In this document: piece after piece, positions 1 to 12,780 of the stretch
Layout of the letters: each line of letters starts with the position of its first letter
Numbering within the stretch: the stretch's first letter is position 1
Assembly (NCBI GenBank): GCA_963971285.1
Contig: OZ020256.1
Span: 6,078,501 to 6,142,500 of the forward strand
DNA from: Astropecten irregularis
Taxonomy: Eukaryota; Echinodermata; Asteroidea; Paxillosida; Astropectinidae
Direction of reading: 5' to 3'
Length of the DNA: 64,000 bases
Notes under the pieces: model-generated
What the model was told of the DNA's origin: nothing
What the model saw: only the letters and a program-made list of their open reading frames with translations
The model's database searches: none
Position numbers and translations under genes: made by a program

Positions 1-3000
1 CATGTAATGCTCAGCTAATGGAGCAGACATGTTGTCTCACCATGATACCCTGGCCTTTTGCCATTGTTGGACGTTCACTGGAGACTGTTCAGCTACTTAT
101 AGGAGCCCGGCATGTCTTTTGTAATCTTATTGTTTGGCGCTTTAGGCCTATATATTAAGGTGACCATATTTTGAGTGAGATGATCCTGGGACAGTGATCT
201 GTGTCCTGGGGGAGGGGTATAATTTTGAAAAATTTTTGAATCCAGATGGTGCCTACATGTACATGTACATATGCAAAATGGTTGCATCTATGGACATCTT
301 GTCCAGTTGAAATGAGTGGGTTACATACTTACATGTCTTAGGCGGTTGTCTTCGCAAACTTCTCTGAAGAATGGATCTTCTTCAGCACATCATTTGTGTT
401 CATTTCTTTCTTTTTTAGGACAATTAGAATTTTCGGGGGCATTTCGTCGAATTGGGGACATTTTCGGGGACAATTTTTCATCGGGAACGGCACTGTCAAA
501 TCGGGGACTGTCCCTGGAAATCGGGGACGTCTGGTCACCTTATTATATATTAACTGGATTGACACCATGCCAGTTGACATACATTATACATACAGTGGGT
601 ATGCAAACTTGCTGTCTAATACAATATTAGCATGGCAAATTTGCTAGCCAGTCACATCAATGTTAAGCTGGTCTGTGGGTCAAAGGACACCTCTGACAGT
701 GGAAATTTCGACCAAAAGACAAATCGAAAATGGCCAATTGTATGGAGAAAAAAATGCTTCTGACACAATGATTTATTAAAGCAAAGTGGTGTAAAATGGA
801 AACTTGTGTAATGTACATGTATTTTCATACATTTTACATGTTTGTACCGGTACCTACTGTGTACATAATGTATCTGTACATGTACCGGTATACATGTACA
901 TGTATACACGTGTACATGTATACACATACATTATGTACACACTTGCGAATTGCAATTTGAAATGTCAGAGTGCTAACTTATTAATATCATAGATAAGTGG
1001 TTTGTTTTGCATCTATGTAACTCAATAAGGTTCACCCTTGTTGACACGAAGAAGCTGTGTCTGTCTGTCTTACCCGGGTAACTTGCAATTGAAGAATTAT
1101 CTCAAATGTATACGGATGATACAGTATGTAGGCCTATAAATTCCGAAATCTTACATTTGTTGCATTATGTAAATTAAAATGTGTACGTTTAAATGTGAAA
1201 TCTGTTGAATATGCAAGAAGCATGCAGCTTTGTAAATTTCATGCATGCTTGTTACGAGTCCATTTAATTAAATGGTTTTAAAACACCATTTCAGTGTAAT
1301 ATCATCTGATAGTTTTTTATGTTTAATGGATACCTGTACATCGATTGACCGAATACCGGTACCCTACTGTATGATATAGGCATACACCTGTAGGCCTATC
1401 ATCTGTATAGTACAAGCATGGTAATTAAGATTTGTAATTACCAGAACATAATAGATTAGAATTGCATCGTGTATAAACAGGGGAAGCGGCTGTTGAGAAC
1501 ATTTAAATTACATACATAGGCCCTATATGAAATGCGTGTACTGTACACATGTGCGTGTTCGTGTGCAGTATATGGGATCGTGTGTGTACATTTGTGCCTG
1601 CGTACATATAGTACATTGTAATTTAGTAAACTCACTTGGAATACTGTGTGTTCACACAATGCCATGAATGTACCTGCCTATGTACAGGTATAAATGTGAT
1701 ATGTGCTGTATTTACAATGTACACATAAAATATGTTAGAGATGGTACAGTAAGCAGTAATAAAGCACCAGCAGTTCAGTTGATCGTGTCACTGACCTGCC
1801 GGGGTTTTAATTAAATCTGACAAACCCATGCTTCAGTTTTGTGTGTTCTATTTAAAAAGGGAATTTTTCCAAATAACATTCTGTGACACGGAACATACCG
1901 GGGTATACAGTACTAACTGTACATGTACATGATACATTACATGTATGCAGTACAGACATGTGTGTACGTGTACTGAATTCCCATTTACCACTTTTCCTTT
2001 CAAACATTTTTGTGTGCTGTTACATAGTGTATTGTTACAGTTACAGTACATGTTGCATTCATGATACAGTGATGTACAGTACCTACTGTATGGTCTGTTT
2101 TCCTTCCTCCATGGTTGTTGTATTGCATTTCAAATTCAAGAAAGATCTTTCAGTTGATGAATGCTTTTAATAACTGTGACCTTCCTGTTTGATGGAACAA
2201 GTTTCCCCTTCATATTACGGACAAGACACATTGGACTGGTAAAGGTCACAGAAACACACGTTCAGTGTGCACTTTCAGACTTTGTCTCGAGAATTTGAGT
2301 TCTTCACTCAGCCATCTGAGTCATAAAAAAATCATGAAAAATTGAATATTTTGTGTTGTTTTGTTAAGGTTTTTTTAAAACTGATTTATAACTCAATACT
2401 GTACAGTTTTGATCTTCAACTCCAAGAGACATTTATACTAACATACATGTACATAATTAATAACTACATTATAACTCTATAACAAGCATATAATTATGTA
2501 CCGGTATGTGTATTGTCAGTGTCATTATAGTGGTTCTTCATTAGTTAGTGATTTGAAACAACAATGTTCTGTATTTTTTTATTTTGTATGTCAAAATTTG
2601 GAGCCAAGGATGATGCTCGTTATAGCCCGGCAAAAGTTTGGTATAGCGGTGTTCATTATACAAAACAGAAGGAAAATTCAGACAGAAAAATTGTAATGGC
2701 ATGTTTGTAATAATATCCAAATAATATTTGTAATATAATAGGTAAGTTATAATGAGTTCTGGTTTTTGATTGCAAATGATTTAAAACTGTGCAGATACCT
2801 TTCCAAAAATATAGATCATCTTTCTTTAAAAGCAGGTTACAGTTCATTGCCCAGGGAAAATATGTCAGAACCATGAAGGCCTACATGTACACGTATCTAG
2901 TTGTATAGGCCTTACATATTGTACATAATACATGTACCATGAATGATGACAATCTCTGGATATGCTTGATTAACACAGCAAATAATTACAAATACAGTAG

Positions 3001-3492
3001 CAATGAGTTTGCCAGGCCAAGCAATGGTAATGTCTAGGGCGCTGGTGTTTTTAATTTACACCAGGCCGACTGGCCTGCTGAGTTATACATGTAGGTGCCA
3101 AAGCCGTTTGTTCAAATCGCAGTTGGTGTTCATCTCATTAATACAGACTTTGTTATTATAAATGTACACTGTGTAGATCTATAGCACTTAGCATGCAAAT
3201 ATTGAACCCTTGTACATTGTACTGTACACACATAATGATGTATGTACTACCTCCATTACGATGATGATTTGTTATTATTGACTCGATCTCACCGGAATTG
3301 AATTCCAATCCCTTCAGTCATCGTTGATAATTACAGTGATTCGTGGAATTATTTCATGTTATTATGTGATCAGAAAATGAATGTAACAGAATTTGAAACT
3401 CATTGGACCTATACATCATGTGCATGTAAAATGCTGTTCACAACTGGAGTACAGCACTTTATAGTGAGATGTAAAGTAATTCATTAGCCAAT
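1..3492. other. Upstream region, no gene recognised
   Basis: No coding frame with family resemblance in either strand. Notable only for runs of the self-complementary words TACATGTA and GTACATGTAC, densest around 865-925, and AGGCCTA words. It could hold ATP8A promoter or first-intron sequence. Confidence 0.6.
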
Positions 3493-3502
3493 ATGGAAGC
3501 AG
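3493..3502 (+). CDS. ATP8A: Candidate first coding exon (ATG GAA GCA G, then GTAAGT)
   Basis: The exon at 8233 has no in-frame ATG and needs one upstream base to complete its first codon. Here an ATG is followed by two codons and one base, then a perfect GTAAGT donor, giving M-E-A-E and then the known reading frame. An in-frame TAA at 3472-3474 lies upstream. Vertebrate ATP8A1 has a longer, serine/arginine-rich N-terminus, so the true start may instead be a different exon here or outside the window. Phase and donor fit by chance with moderate probability. Confidence 0.33.
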
Positions 3503-4339
3503 GTAAGTGTAGCACTATATAGCAGCTGATCAATCAGACTTGTGCATCTTGTACACCGCCACAAATTGGCCACAAAACAAACAACTAAGTATGCATTACT
3601 GTACACACTTCACATGTTTTTCAGCACTTCAAGAACCTCGGAAATTCCTTCATTAATTACTCAATCATCAAATCTGTAATAAGACAGTACAATATCACAT
3701 TTGTTTATGGCATCTATCAGTTTATTCTACCCAATGAAAAGATAAATACCGGTAAGTAGATCAGTAAACATTAGACTTGAATGATCAGATTTGAGCATAC
3801 AGCTTGTAAAGTATTCGGCAGTCACGTACTGCAAAATGTCTGAACCGTCGATTGAAATACTAGACTCGATCCTCTTCATCGTATGTGGATGAAACAGGAT
3901 AAGGGTGTCAGATATTCTGCAAAACAGAGATTATTACAGCAAGTTTGCAGAAAATTTGCTTCGATTTAAGGACACAACTCACTTCTTGTTCAATGCTCTC
4001 ATATTACCTTATTAGGGGATTAAATTACCATCTTTTCATTGCCAAATTTAGCATAATTGAGTTAGTTAGGAAGGATGTGTGTAGTGGAGATACAGATATT
4101 AGTAATATTGCGAGTGCATCATGCAAATTCATACATTGACTTTGTTGGTCATGTGGTGGATATGGATGAAGCTGAGGTTAAATTCTACATGTAGGCCTAT
4201 ATATGTTCCGCTCCTTCTTGCCAGACACGCTCCTGAGCCCAATCAGAGCGGAACCCAAGTCGCCTGGAATATTCCAACGATCCTATTAAAACCCAGAGCT
4301 CTGTGGTTATTTCAGAAGCAGGTCTACATACATAACATG

Positions 4340-5221
4340 CAGCGGCGTAGCTACGGGGGGGGCCTGGGGGGGCACGTGCCCCCCCACAAATTCTGTGTGC
4401 CCCCCCAGGTGCCCCCCCCACAAAAAATCGTGGGTATAGAAAAAGAATTAAGCGTTATCTGCAGGGTATGCTAGCTATAAGGGGAAAAAAACAACTTAAC
4501 AGCTTCTACTATTCCTAAATGATATTTTTTACTTTCAGCAAATGTTCCCGAGTCCTTAAAACTTTACAGTGAAGAAATCTGTGCAACATTTCAGTGTAAA
4601 AATGCAATTTTCTTACGCGCTTACGGTTGCGAACTTCAAAACAGCCCATCTGCCATTTTGTCTGGTTTGGCTAGTTAATCTGGTCCCCAGATTGAATTTC
4701 TCCCGCTCAAGAGTGTTGGATTAAAAAGAAATAATGAAGTAATAATATAAATAAATGAATAAATTTATCGGAACAATTGCTTCCAAAATAAGGCTCAGAT
4801 TGCACCAGAGAATATCTAGAACCCCTGAGCTTCCAGGGCCCTTAAGCGGGCCCTGGACCCCGGCCGCAAGGCCTTCGCGCTTATCCATGATTTTCCAGGG
4901 AGCGTGGAAATAAAATGCACCAATTCAATAGCGATGGATGCGTTTCGGGGAGATTAAAGCTAGCTAATTTTGTCTTCCCCCTCTTTTTCAGCTCTTTTGG
5001 AGTCTTTGTGTTTCCCTTTTATTTATTTTTTTTTTTTTCTGTTTCCTTTTTTTTTTTTTTTTGCTTAAAGAAAAGGTTGCCCCACGCCCGCTGGATCAGC
5101 CCCCCCTGCATTTCTCATATTTTGCAAATCTCCAGTTTTGAAAAAATTCCGGGTGCCCCCCCACAAAATTCCAATGCCCCCCCAGTGCCCCCCTGCTGAA
5201 AAAATCCTAGCTACGCCGCTG
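4340..5221. mobile_element. Non-autonomous hAT-type element with 8-bp target duplication
   Basis: Ends are CAGCGGCGTAGCTA and its complement, and ATAACATG is duplicated at 4332-4339 and 5222-5229. CAGNG-type ends plus an 8-bp duplication are the hAT hallmarks. Subterminal parts are G/C runs with GTGCCCCCCC repeats. No transposase frame; 882 bp. An internal part near 4500-4690 resembles the interior of the element at 61904. Confidence 0.9.
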
Positions 5222-5820
5222 ATAACATGTGTACATAGATCTTCCTAAATTCACATGATACGGGGTACCTCATGAGCCATATGAGTGGAACATTAACCGG
5301 TTCGGCTCACGTTCACATACATTCATTAGAATTTGTTGCAGCACTGTTGTAACTGCACCATGCGGTACCAGTACAGACATTTACTACGAGGTACACATGT
5401 ACAATTTATACATGTGGATGTATGCACACTGTATGTGAATGTGTAGTACATGTACATACTGTATGTACTTGGAATATATGGATTGTGCACTCTTTACAGT
5501 ACCAGCCATTCCAGTGTGTGGCCTTATCTAAACAGACAGAAATAATATTGAATTTGAAGAGGAGATAGAGGCAGCAGACAAGTGGCTTTCTGAAAAGTGC
5601 ATTTAATTTGTCTAAATTGGACTTCAAATTGCGTATTGAAATTCAGGATCCACATGCTTTAATTCGGGCTGTTTTTGTAGAGCTCTCGATTTTTAAGAGT
5701 TAATCGTAGTTGATCTATAATGCACAATGTGTATCATGCATGTAATTTGTAAACTTTATGCCTATAGTGATAGAGACCTGTACATAAATTACCTAGTTCA
5801 AGTTAAAATACAAGTACAGT

Positions 5821-5938
5821 AGCACTATATTGACTAACTAGAGTTTAAAAAGAGCACTACTTCATCAGATGAAGTACCGGTAGTTGTTGCTACGAAAACT
5901 CATGCTCTTTTTAAACTCTAGTTAGTCAATATAGTGCT
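5821..5938. repeat. Stem-loop: perfect 36-bp inverted repeat
   Basis: Left arm 5821-5856 and right arm 5903-5938 are perfect reverse complements (AGCACTATATTGACTAACTA...), separated by 46 bases. Likely a very small foldback element. Confidence 0.9.
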
Positions 5939-6983
5939 ATTTGTATTTTTGTATTTTATATGTTATCTGACTGACACGGCTACCCACCATTATATTCAGT
6001 AGTTCAAGTTGGATGTCCAGCTTGTTGGAATGGCTAGCAGGGAAAGCATTACATATGACAAGGCTACAGATTTGCCGATGAAAGAGCACCAATGGAGAAT
6101 TGTTGCAAAACACAATTGCCTACATCAAGAGAGAGATAGAAAGGGACATGTACTTTGTGCATTTCCAGAATTCCTATTCATGCCGTGCCCTACTCACAGC
6201 ATAATTTGCAAGTCCAACACTTGTTTTCCGTTGTAAAAATTTGATTAAGGAATAATAAAACAGAAAATCAAATTGATGTGGTCATTGATGATAACGATGC
6301 ATTTTGTGGAATTACGGACTGTGTATAGCATGTGTTGGTATGCCGCCATATGTTACTTTTACATGTGATGCGGTTCGTGGACCGTGACCGTCCGTACGGT
6401 AGCTGTGTATTTTGCTAGTGGCAGGAGTGCTACATGTACATGTGTGCACTTGCCAAGACATAAATTATGATTATTGCACCGTTATCTTGGTAATCCAGCC
6501 GTCATGTTCATTTCATAATCTGCGAAGTCATGAGATATACAGTATTTATACACCAAAAAATTTCCTGGTACATGTAGCACTTTTCACATGCTGATTTGAG
6601 TGTGAAATGCTAAACTAGTGATTTTCATTTTGTTAATAAAATAGTGCACTGAAGGTCAAACTTGTCTAGACGTACCTGCATAATTTTACACTGATTAATA
6701 TTTTAACACTAAACAACATGTACATGTACATGTATGTGTACATTGTATGCTTTAACATCCAACATCCCCACCACCGAAACATTCTTTTACAAATTTGAAA
6801 AGATCACTTCAGTGTCTGTCTTGCTGAATGTACATGTAGCTGTTACACTGTATGTTCATTGAAAAATCATCTGTGACTTCTTAGCACATACAGACTGTGC
6901 ATGTACATGCTGGGTATAGCTACATGTATCCCTGTACAACATAGACATTCAACATTGAAGTGAAAAAAGCAATTACACTTATT

Positions 6984-7348
6984 AGGTAATATCATACTTT
7001 GTTTTTTGTCAAAGAAATACAGATTCATGACCAAAAATATCAAGGAAGATACAGAAACAGTCATCTGTGAAAGTCCAATACGGTGCCCACTTTTTGAGAA
7101 AACAGTGAAAAACGGCCACAGTATATCTTAAGTCTTTTCTCTTCAATTTTTTATAATCTAAATTAAAAGATCACAAATATTTTTGGACACTAGTTTTATA
7201 TACTCTTTATCTTGATAATAAATGCAACATTTCAGGCATAACAAATGTAACAGTATGTTTCTACCATCACCATCTTTACCCTGTAAGTTATGGGTAAATC
7301 TGTTAAGATATCTGTTTTGGTATACTACCAATATTCATGATACTACCT
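6984..7348 (-). mobile_element. TTAA-family short inverted-repeat element, copy 1
   Basis: Ends AGGTAATATCATACTTTG and its degenerate complement; right flank TTAA. Body matches the other copies, with GTCATCTGTGAAA and GAAAACAGTGAAAAACGGCC blocks. No coding capacity. Reverse orientation relative to the copy at 30289. Confidence 0.85.
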
Positions 7349-7363
7349 TTAATATGTGAAGAC

Positions 7364-7479
7364 TAGGGGCCTGTTTGTTTAACGCACAGGATCCGATATT
7401 TTGGGATCCACCTCCTATGCTGGGTACGCTAAAATGGGATCCGGATCCGCAGGATTCGTCATAAACAAACAGGCCCTAG
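7364..7479. repeat. Small foldback element, GGCCTGTTTGTTTA ends
   Basis: About 115 bp with inverted ends GGGGCCTGTTTGTTTA and TAAACAAACAGGCCCT, interior with GGATCC words. A diverged partial copy sits at 34107-34219. Confidence 0.75.
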
Positions 7480-7925
7480 CTGTCTTGAAATATTTTACAG
7501 TACATGTGCACATTCATGTTCACACATTCATGTACATGTATACATGTATACATGTATTGAGTGGACTGAGCTCAGTTTTTTTTAGGGAAAATGTGTACTG
7601 CTCAAATGTTTATAGATCATCGCATTACACTTAAATAACATGAATAATGGTGGTTACCCAGAATCCATTACCACCACATTGTGTACTCTAAGCCTGTACT
7701 TGTTGCATCTCTTTCCAAGAGGACAGCGAGGCTATTTGTGCATAGTGCATACATATGTAGGACAATAGATGACATGGTTTCCTTGGTAACAAGGGAGAAC
7801 CAAATACATAAATGTATGACGGAATAACCCAAACACACTGTGTATGTGAAGAGTGCAGTCCCGTGCAGACATAGGATGTCATAGGGCCTTCCTTAAATGT
7901 CATACAGTCCTGAGTTAGTTCACCA

Positions 7926-8068
7926 GGGGTCGATTTCACAAAGCTCTAGATACGATCAATCGTAACCGAGTTACAAAGGATAACCCATCATATCCTATGT
8001 AGGGCTGCATCGCCTCACAAGTCCTACGCTTGATAGTAAGTTACGTTGAGTTTTGTGAATTTGACCCC
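7926..8068. repeat. GGGGTCGATTTCAC-family foldback element
   Basis: 143 bp with ends GGGGTCGATTTCACAAAGC and its complement (TTGACCCC). Contains the shared core ATCCTATGTAGGGCTGCATC. Copies at 31517, 36598, 44277 and 51664. Confidence 0.85.
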
Positions 8069-8232
8069 AGTACAGATAGCATCAATTACATACATGTATA
8101 TTCACAAGGTGATTAGTAGACGGAACTAATTTTAGTCCCTGTCTGACCAATTTCAGGACTGAGAAGCAGCACTTGATTAGTATTCCAAAAATAAATATCA
8201 AACCCCTCCTTGTTTGTTTTCTTGTTTTGTAG

Positions 8233-8353
8233 AGGAACGGTCGGATCTGACGGATGGAATCCATCTGAGCCCGCTGCCACCGGCTGAACCGGAGTCCAGA
8301 ATAATCTACCTGAACCAAACACAGGCAACAAAGTTCTGCAACAATGAAGTCAA
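8233..8353 (+). CDS. ATP8A: ATP8A exon: cytosolic N-terminal segment
   Basis: Encodes the cytosolic stretch before M1, ending in a TKFCNNEV block that matches the conserved ATP8A TKFCNNH segment. Acceptor TTGTTTTGTAG, donor GTAAGG. It starts with the last two bases of a codon and ends with two bases (AA) completed to Asn by the next exon. No ATG in frame, so at least one exon lies upstream. Confidence 0.93.
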
Positions 8354-8389
8354 GTAAGGTTTTCAAGAACAAACGACCTGAGAATTCTG

Positions 8390-8619
8390 GGCCTTTTTCC
8401 AAACCCCGGTTCCGGCTCCAGGTCGGGCTCCATTTCGTGAAACCTTTTTTAAGTAACGGGTATCAAAATAGAGGGTTTTGGCTGCGGTTTGGAAGTAGAA
8501 TCCCTGGTTGGTACAAGAAAACAACACTTCAGCTTCAATGAAAAATCACAACCTAAATTTTCTGCATCACGGAGTTTAAGCCAGAGCCTGAGCTGGAGCC
8601 GAGGTTTGGAAAAGGGCCT
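8390..8619. repeat. GGCCTTTTCC-family foldback element
   Basis: Inverted ends GGCCTTTTTCCAAACC and GGTTTGGAAAAGGGCC; internal TTTTGGCTGCGGTTTGGAAG and CTTCAGCTTCAATGAAAAA. Starts 37 bases after the exon donor at 8354. Copies at 16866 and 37018. Confidence 0.8.
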
Positions 8620-9984
8620 TGGTCACAATTGGATTTTTGTTTGTACATTTCTCATTTTCCTTCTTACCCAATTGTTTTCGACATCTGGAAACAGGGGCTG
8701 TCCAGTTTTGTTTGTAAAGAAAAGCACGGTGTGCATTGTACAATTTCAGGGTTTAACACATCCACTGACCCACTGGACTATAAAGGTTCAGGATTTTGAG
8801 TGTCTGTCAAATATGCCCAAAATTCAAGAGACTAGTGTACGTGTACATGTGTAAACTGGTCATGATTGATGTTAAAATATCTCAAAGACAAACCCATTGC
8901 AAAACATACAGTAATTTTCAAAAATGCAACAACTTCTTGAAAATATTACACACAAATTTAACTTGTTGTACCTGCATCTTACCTTTAATGGTCACCATAG
9001 CTTTTACAGTTGAACTGTACATGTAGGTGTACATAAAATGTCATTCGCACACATTTTAACTGTGCATTTTAAACTTTTTTATCATATCATGAGGAGTTGG
9101 GTTGGTCTAGTACAAAGCCTGACTTTCACTTTTAAACATACAAAAAAGAACAAATCAGTCTAATTTCATAGGCCCGTTTGTATTCTTGTTCTTGTTTTTA
9201 CCTTCGATCTTGTTAAATGCCTTCCGGACAATTGAACCGTTGCCAGAGCTTCATGTTAATGCACTCTCCAAGATCTGGCGCAGGAATAGAAATCTGGGCC
9301 CTGCACGACATGTGCAACTTACAGTGTAGGCCCTTTATTAAATTGCAGATGGGTGCTCACTGCTCAGTGGTTAAATGTCAAAGCTGGGTGTTCAGCAGAT
9401 ATACCCAGACAACCCCTCTGGCTGAAACGGATATAATCACTGGGAGGATGCGTGGATTCCGTAGGGAGGAACGCACAAGCGCTATTAAGCGCGCGCTATT
9501 GGCATTTAATAAGCATCTGGAGATTCCATGTTTACTTTTGCCATTGCCTACACACGGCTGATGATTTTTTTAAGCTTGTTGGCGTGTTGCCCTTCCAGAG
9601 GGGAGAAAACATACATCCCAGTACAGGAGACGTGTCATGCAGTCTCTGTATTTAACCTAACCCATAAGGGTTTGTAGTTTTGGGAACCTTTTCTGAATCT
9701 AGGAACCACGGAGGAATATCAATAAGACGTGATAGAAGAAGAAACTGCCTGTTACTGACTGTCAAATTCCCTCAAGCATGTTTTATAGCTCCGTGAACTG
9801 AGCACGTTTCTCCAGAATTCTCTCTTTTTGTTAGGAACTTGCAAACCACAGACTCAGTCCCATTTTGTGACTAAAGATTTCCTATTGTTTTTCATACAGG
9901 TGTGTACATGTAAAACTATACATGTACATGTATGTACATTGCATACATGTATATGTGTACATGGTGGAATGTAAAGAAATGAGT

Positions 9985-10154
9985 AATAGGGCTCCGCGCT
10001 CTAGCTATTTATAGAATACGCCCGTTTTATCGACAGCTATAGTTACCCGGATGTTCGGACAAACTTCACAACGTTTACGTGTAAGTTAATTGGGTAACGT
10101 GCGACTTGTTTGTCGGAACATCTGAATGTGACATCACGAGCGCGGAGCCCTATT
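9985..10154. repeat. AGGGCTCCGCGCT-family short inverted-repeat element
   Basis: 170 bp with ends AATAGGGCTCCGCGCT and AGCGCGGAGCCCTATT; internal GTTCGGACAAAC and GTTTGTCGGAACAT form a second inverted pair. Copy at 15705. Confidence 0.85.
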
Positions 10155-10157
10155 GCA

Positions 10158-10317
10158 AATAGCGCTCCGCACTAACGCTAAAATTAGCATCGGATCTCAG
10201 ACAAACATTGCAACCATGCACATGTGTGTGGGTGCGCGCGTGCATGTACACTACGTGTGAGACAACGTTTGTCTGACATCTGGGGATTTTGTGACGTCAT
10301 TAGTGCGGAGCGCTATT
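10158..10317. repeat. AGCGCTCCGCACT-family short inverted-repeat element
   Basis: 160 bp with ends AATAGCGCTCCGCACT and AGTGCGGAGCGCTATT, internal GGATCTCAGACAAACATTGC and GTTTGTCTGACATC. Lies 3 bases after the related element at 9985-10154. Copies at 28781 and 48814. Confidence 0.85.
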
Positions 10318-10359
10318 GGAACAGGACATTGATGTGACAGTGTCTAATCTACCAGATAT

Positions 10360-10425
10360 CATTCAGGAGGTCACCGGTCCGAATCCCGCTCCAGTCAATT
10401 TGTCTTTGTTCACTTTTCAATGGTC
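10360..10425 (+). repeat. Fragment of tRNA-derived SINE
   Basis: Contains GGTCCGAATCCCGCTCCAGT and CTTTGTTCACTTTTCAATGG, the box B region and tail of the SINE seen complete at 34865. Confidence 0.7.
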
Positions 10426-10891
10426 AGATATCGTGTTATTAAAGATGTACATTCACAACTGATTTTCAGAAAAGAATGAAATCAATTTCTCATTTATAAA
10501 GAGTCCTCATAAAGATATGCTACATGTACAATGTAACTGTACATGTAACAAGGGGCACTGCCATAAATCGTGCACAGGTGGAATGACCCATTTTAGCTGA
10601 CAATATAACAATTCCATGTTCATGTACAGTATATTGCATACGTCCAGTGCTGTGTTTTTGTGTGCATTTGACACACATACATGTACATGTGTATAGGCCT
10701 ATTGGGGAATGGGGATCCTTTTGGGACCCTGCACCCAGAAATTCTAATACATGGAGCACTTAAAATCCGTCCCTTAATGCATAAGCTTGAAATATTTGAC
10801 AAATATTTGGCGAGTGTGAGCATGGCGAGAATTTCATGGCTTTCCGGCGTGTTCATTTGTTTGTTTGTTTGTTTGTTTCTTCGCTCTGCAG

Positions 10892-10991
10892 CACGGGCAA
10901 GTATACCTTCATCACCTTCTTGCCCAAGTTCCTGTTTGAGCAGTTCAGGCGGTATGCCAATGTCTTCTTCCTCTTCATTGCTTTGCTGCAG
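10892..10991 (+). CDS. ATP8A: ATP8A exon: TGKY...FLP region and M1
   Basis: Reads [20 protein letters not shown], then the hydrophobic M1 helix ending FLFIALLQ. The final Gln is the first of the QQ pair which, in yeast Drs2, contributes to the phospholipid entry gate; the second Gln is the first codon of either version of the next exon. Acceptor CTCTGCAG, donor GTAAGT, ends in phase 0. Confidence 0.96.
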
Positions 10992-11077
10992 GTAAGTTAA
11001 TACCACCATCTCCGCGTCAATAATGTATCCTGTTTCAGAAATCCACAGTTTGTCGCTTGAAAGCTTTCTAGGTTTAA

Positions 11078-11515
11078 AGGTTTACTGTAATCAAATTTCA
11101 GAAAGGGGTGAAAGTGCTTTAAGATTAATGCTTAACACATAATTAATGACCATTTAATTTTTTTTTTTTTATGCAAGTGCTTAATTATGACCAAAAAGTT
11201 ACAAAATCAGGACATGTACATGCCCCGCCCCCCAAAAAAAATCCCCCTTGGAACCGATCCATGCAACAAAAGAGTGTGACGTCACATACAAAACTACATG
11301 TAGTATAGGCTTGCACCACAGTGCACTGCGTGGTATTCTGCATGTGACGTAAGCAAGGTTTTTCGTCGCGAAAAGTGGGTTGCTAAATCATGGGTCTAAA
11401 ATACTTCCCTTTTCTAAACAATATTTTTTAGCACAAACAATGATAGACATGTTGAGTTTTATTACAATACAGACTATGTATTTAACTTCAGATGAGTTTT
11501 GATTACAGTAAACCT
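11078..11515. mobile_element. TTAA-flanked element with AGGTTTACTGTAATCA ends
   Basis: TTAA at 11074-11077 and 11516-11519; ends AGGTTTACTGTAATCA and TGATTACAGTAAACCT (right end TTTTGATTACAG). No transposase. A truncated relative runs from 60147. TTAA duplication points to piggyBac- or Kolobok-type mobilisation. Confidence 0.85.
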
Positions 11516-12780
11516 TTAAGCACATAAGTATACATTGTACATTTGGGATGGGAGAGTCTGTGTACAGTATACCATAATGTGCATTATTGTGGTGAACTCT
11601 AATGCATTGGAAAGAACACTGGGATCTCGGTCTTAAATTCCTTGAGCAAGGCACTTTGCCACGATTCCTGCTCTCGAAAGGAAGGAAACGTGTTCAATGT
11701 GCGAGAGGGACTTAGCAATTGCCGAGCTCCTGCTTAAGCATGCATGCACAGTCTTGGCCCGCCCACTCGGTTCTCATTTGTTCCTGGTCGTTCACGAAAC
11801 ACACCCAGTTCTGACGCCCACGCACAATGTGCAGTGTATCAAATGTTAATATACATGATGCATATAATGAGACATCATTGTGGCTGTATGTGTGAAGTGA
11901 ACCAACACAATGTCTCATATGATCAGTGTTGATACATTATATACTGTACATGTAGGCCCTAAAGCTTGCCAGATATTTTGTCTCAGAACTTACGCATGCT
12001 TAAAGGCAGCGTACAGGATAAGCAAGCTAGGCCTCCAAAAAGAAAATGTATTGGGTTTGAGACAGAAAATGGCCTCAACAGTTCGTAAACAGTGCAAACA
12101 GTCACCATGGGAGATCTTGGTTCATCAGATGCTGGGTTTTTCAAGGAAATCAAGGTTTAGTGTCTTTTAAAAAGATTGTTTGTCCGGCGATCTTTTTTAG
12201 CATTTCGAAAGCATGGTGTAACCGTGAAGGATTCGGAGGGGGCAAGATTTTTTCGGCCGTATTTCTGCTATCCTGATGAACAAAGGGTAAAAAGGTACAT
12301 GAAACAATGTCTGTAAGGAAGTTTAAGACCTTCACTTCTGTTTAAGTACCAAATTCAGACAAAACGCACATCTTTGCAAATCCTATATGCTCCCTTTAAA
12401 GTGTCATCAAAATTACTGTATGTTTAAGCATATTGGTACAGGCATGTGTAGGCACATGTATGTGTGCACATGCACTGTGTCCCAGGCATTTTGTAGTCGC
12501 TGGTTGAATTTAAAGTATTGCAGCTGCCTGTATTTATACACACCTTATGCCCCTGGGGTATTGAGAGGGTATCAGGGAGGTTCTTCCCACACGCGGACTC
12601 CGAAAAATAATTAAAATTTGCTGCGGTACTTGTTAGGATCACGTAGATAGCATTTTGCGATCCTCATCGGTCCTTCACACGTGTATTTTATTTATTGCTT
12701 TGTCAGTTGATATGCTTCAAGAAGAGAAGAGAATAGATATAAAATAATGTTTGCTTCATTGAATTCTACAATGGTATTAA

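Noticed and set aside
4200-4421. Glycine/proline-rich minus-strand frame
   Set aside because: Produced by the G-run end of the hAT-type element.
6009-6236. 75-codon + strand frame as ATP8A first exon
   Set aside because: No donor in suitable phase and no similarity to ATP8A N-termini.
8344-8854. Overlapping + strand frames starting at the end of the 8233 exon
   Set aside because: They run through an intronic foldback element; the exon clearly splices at 8354.
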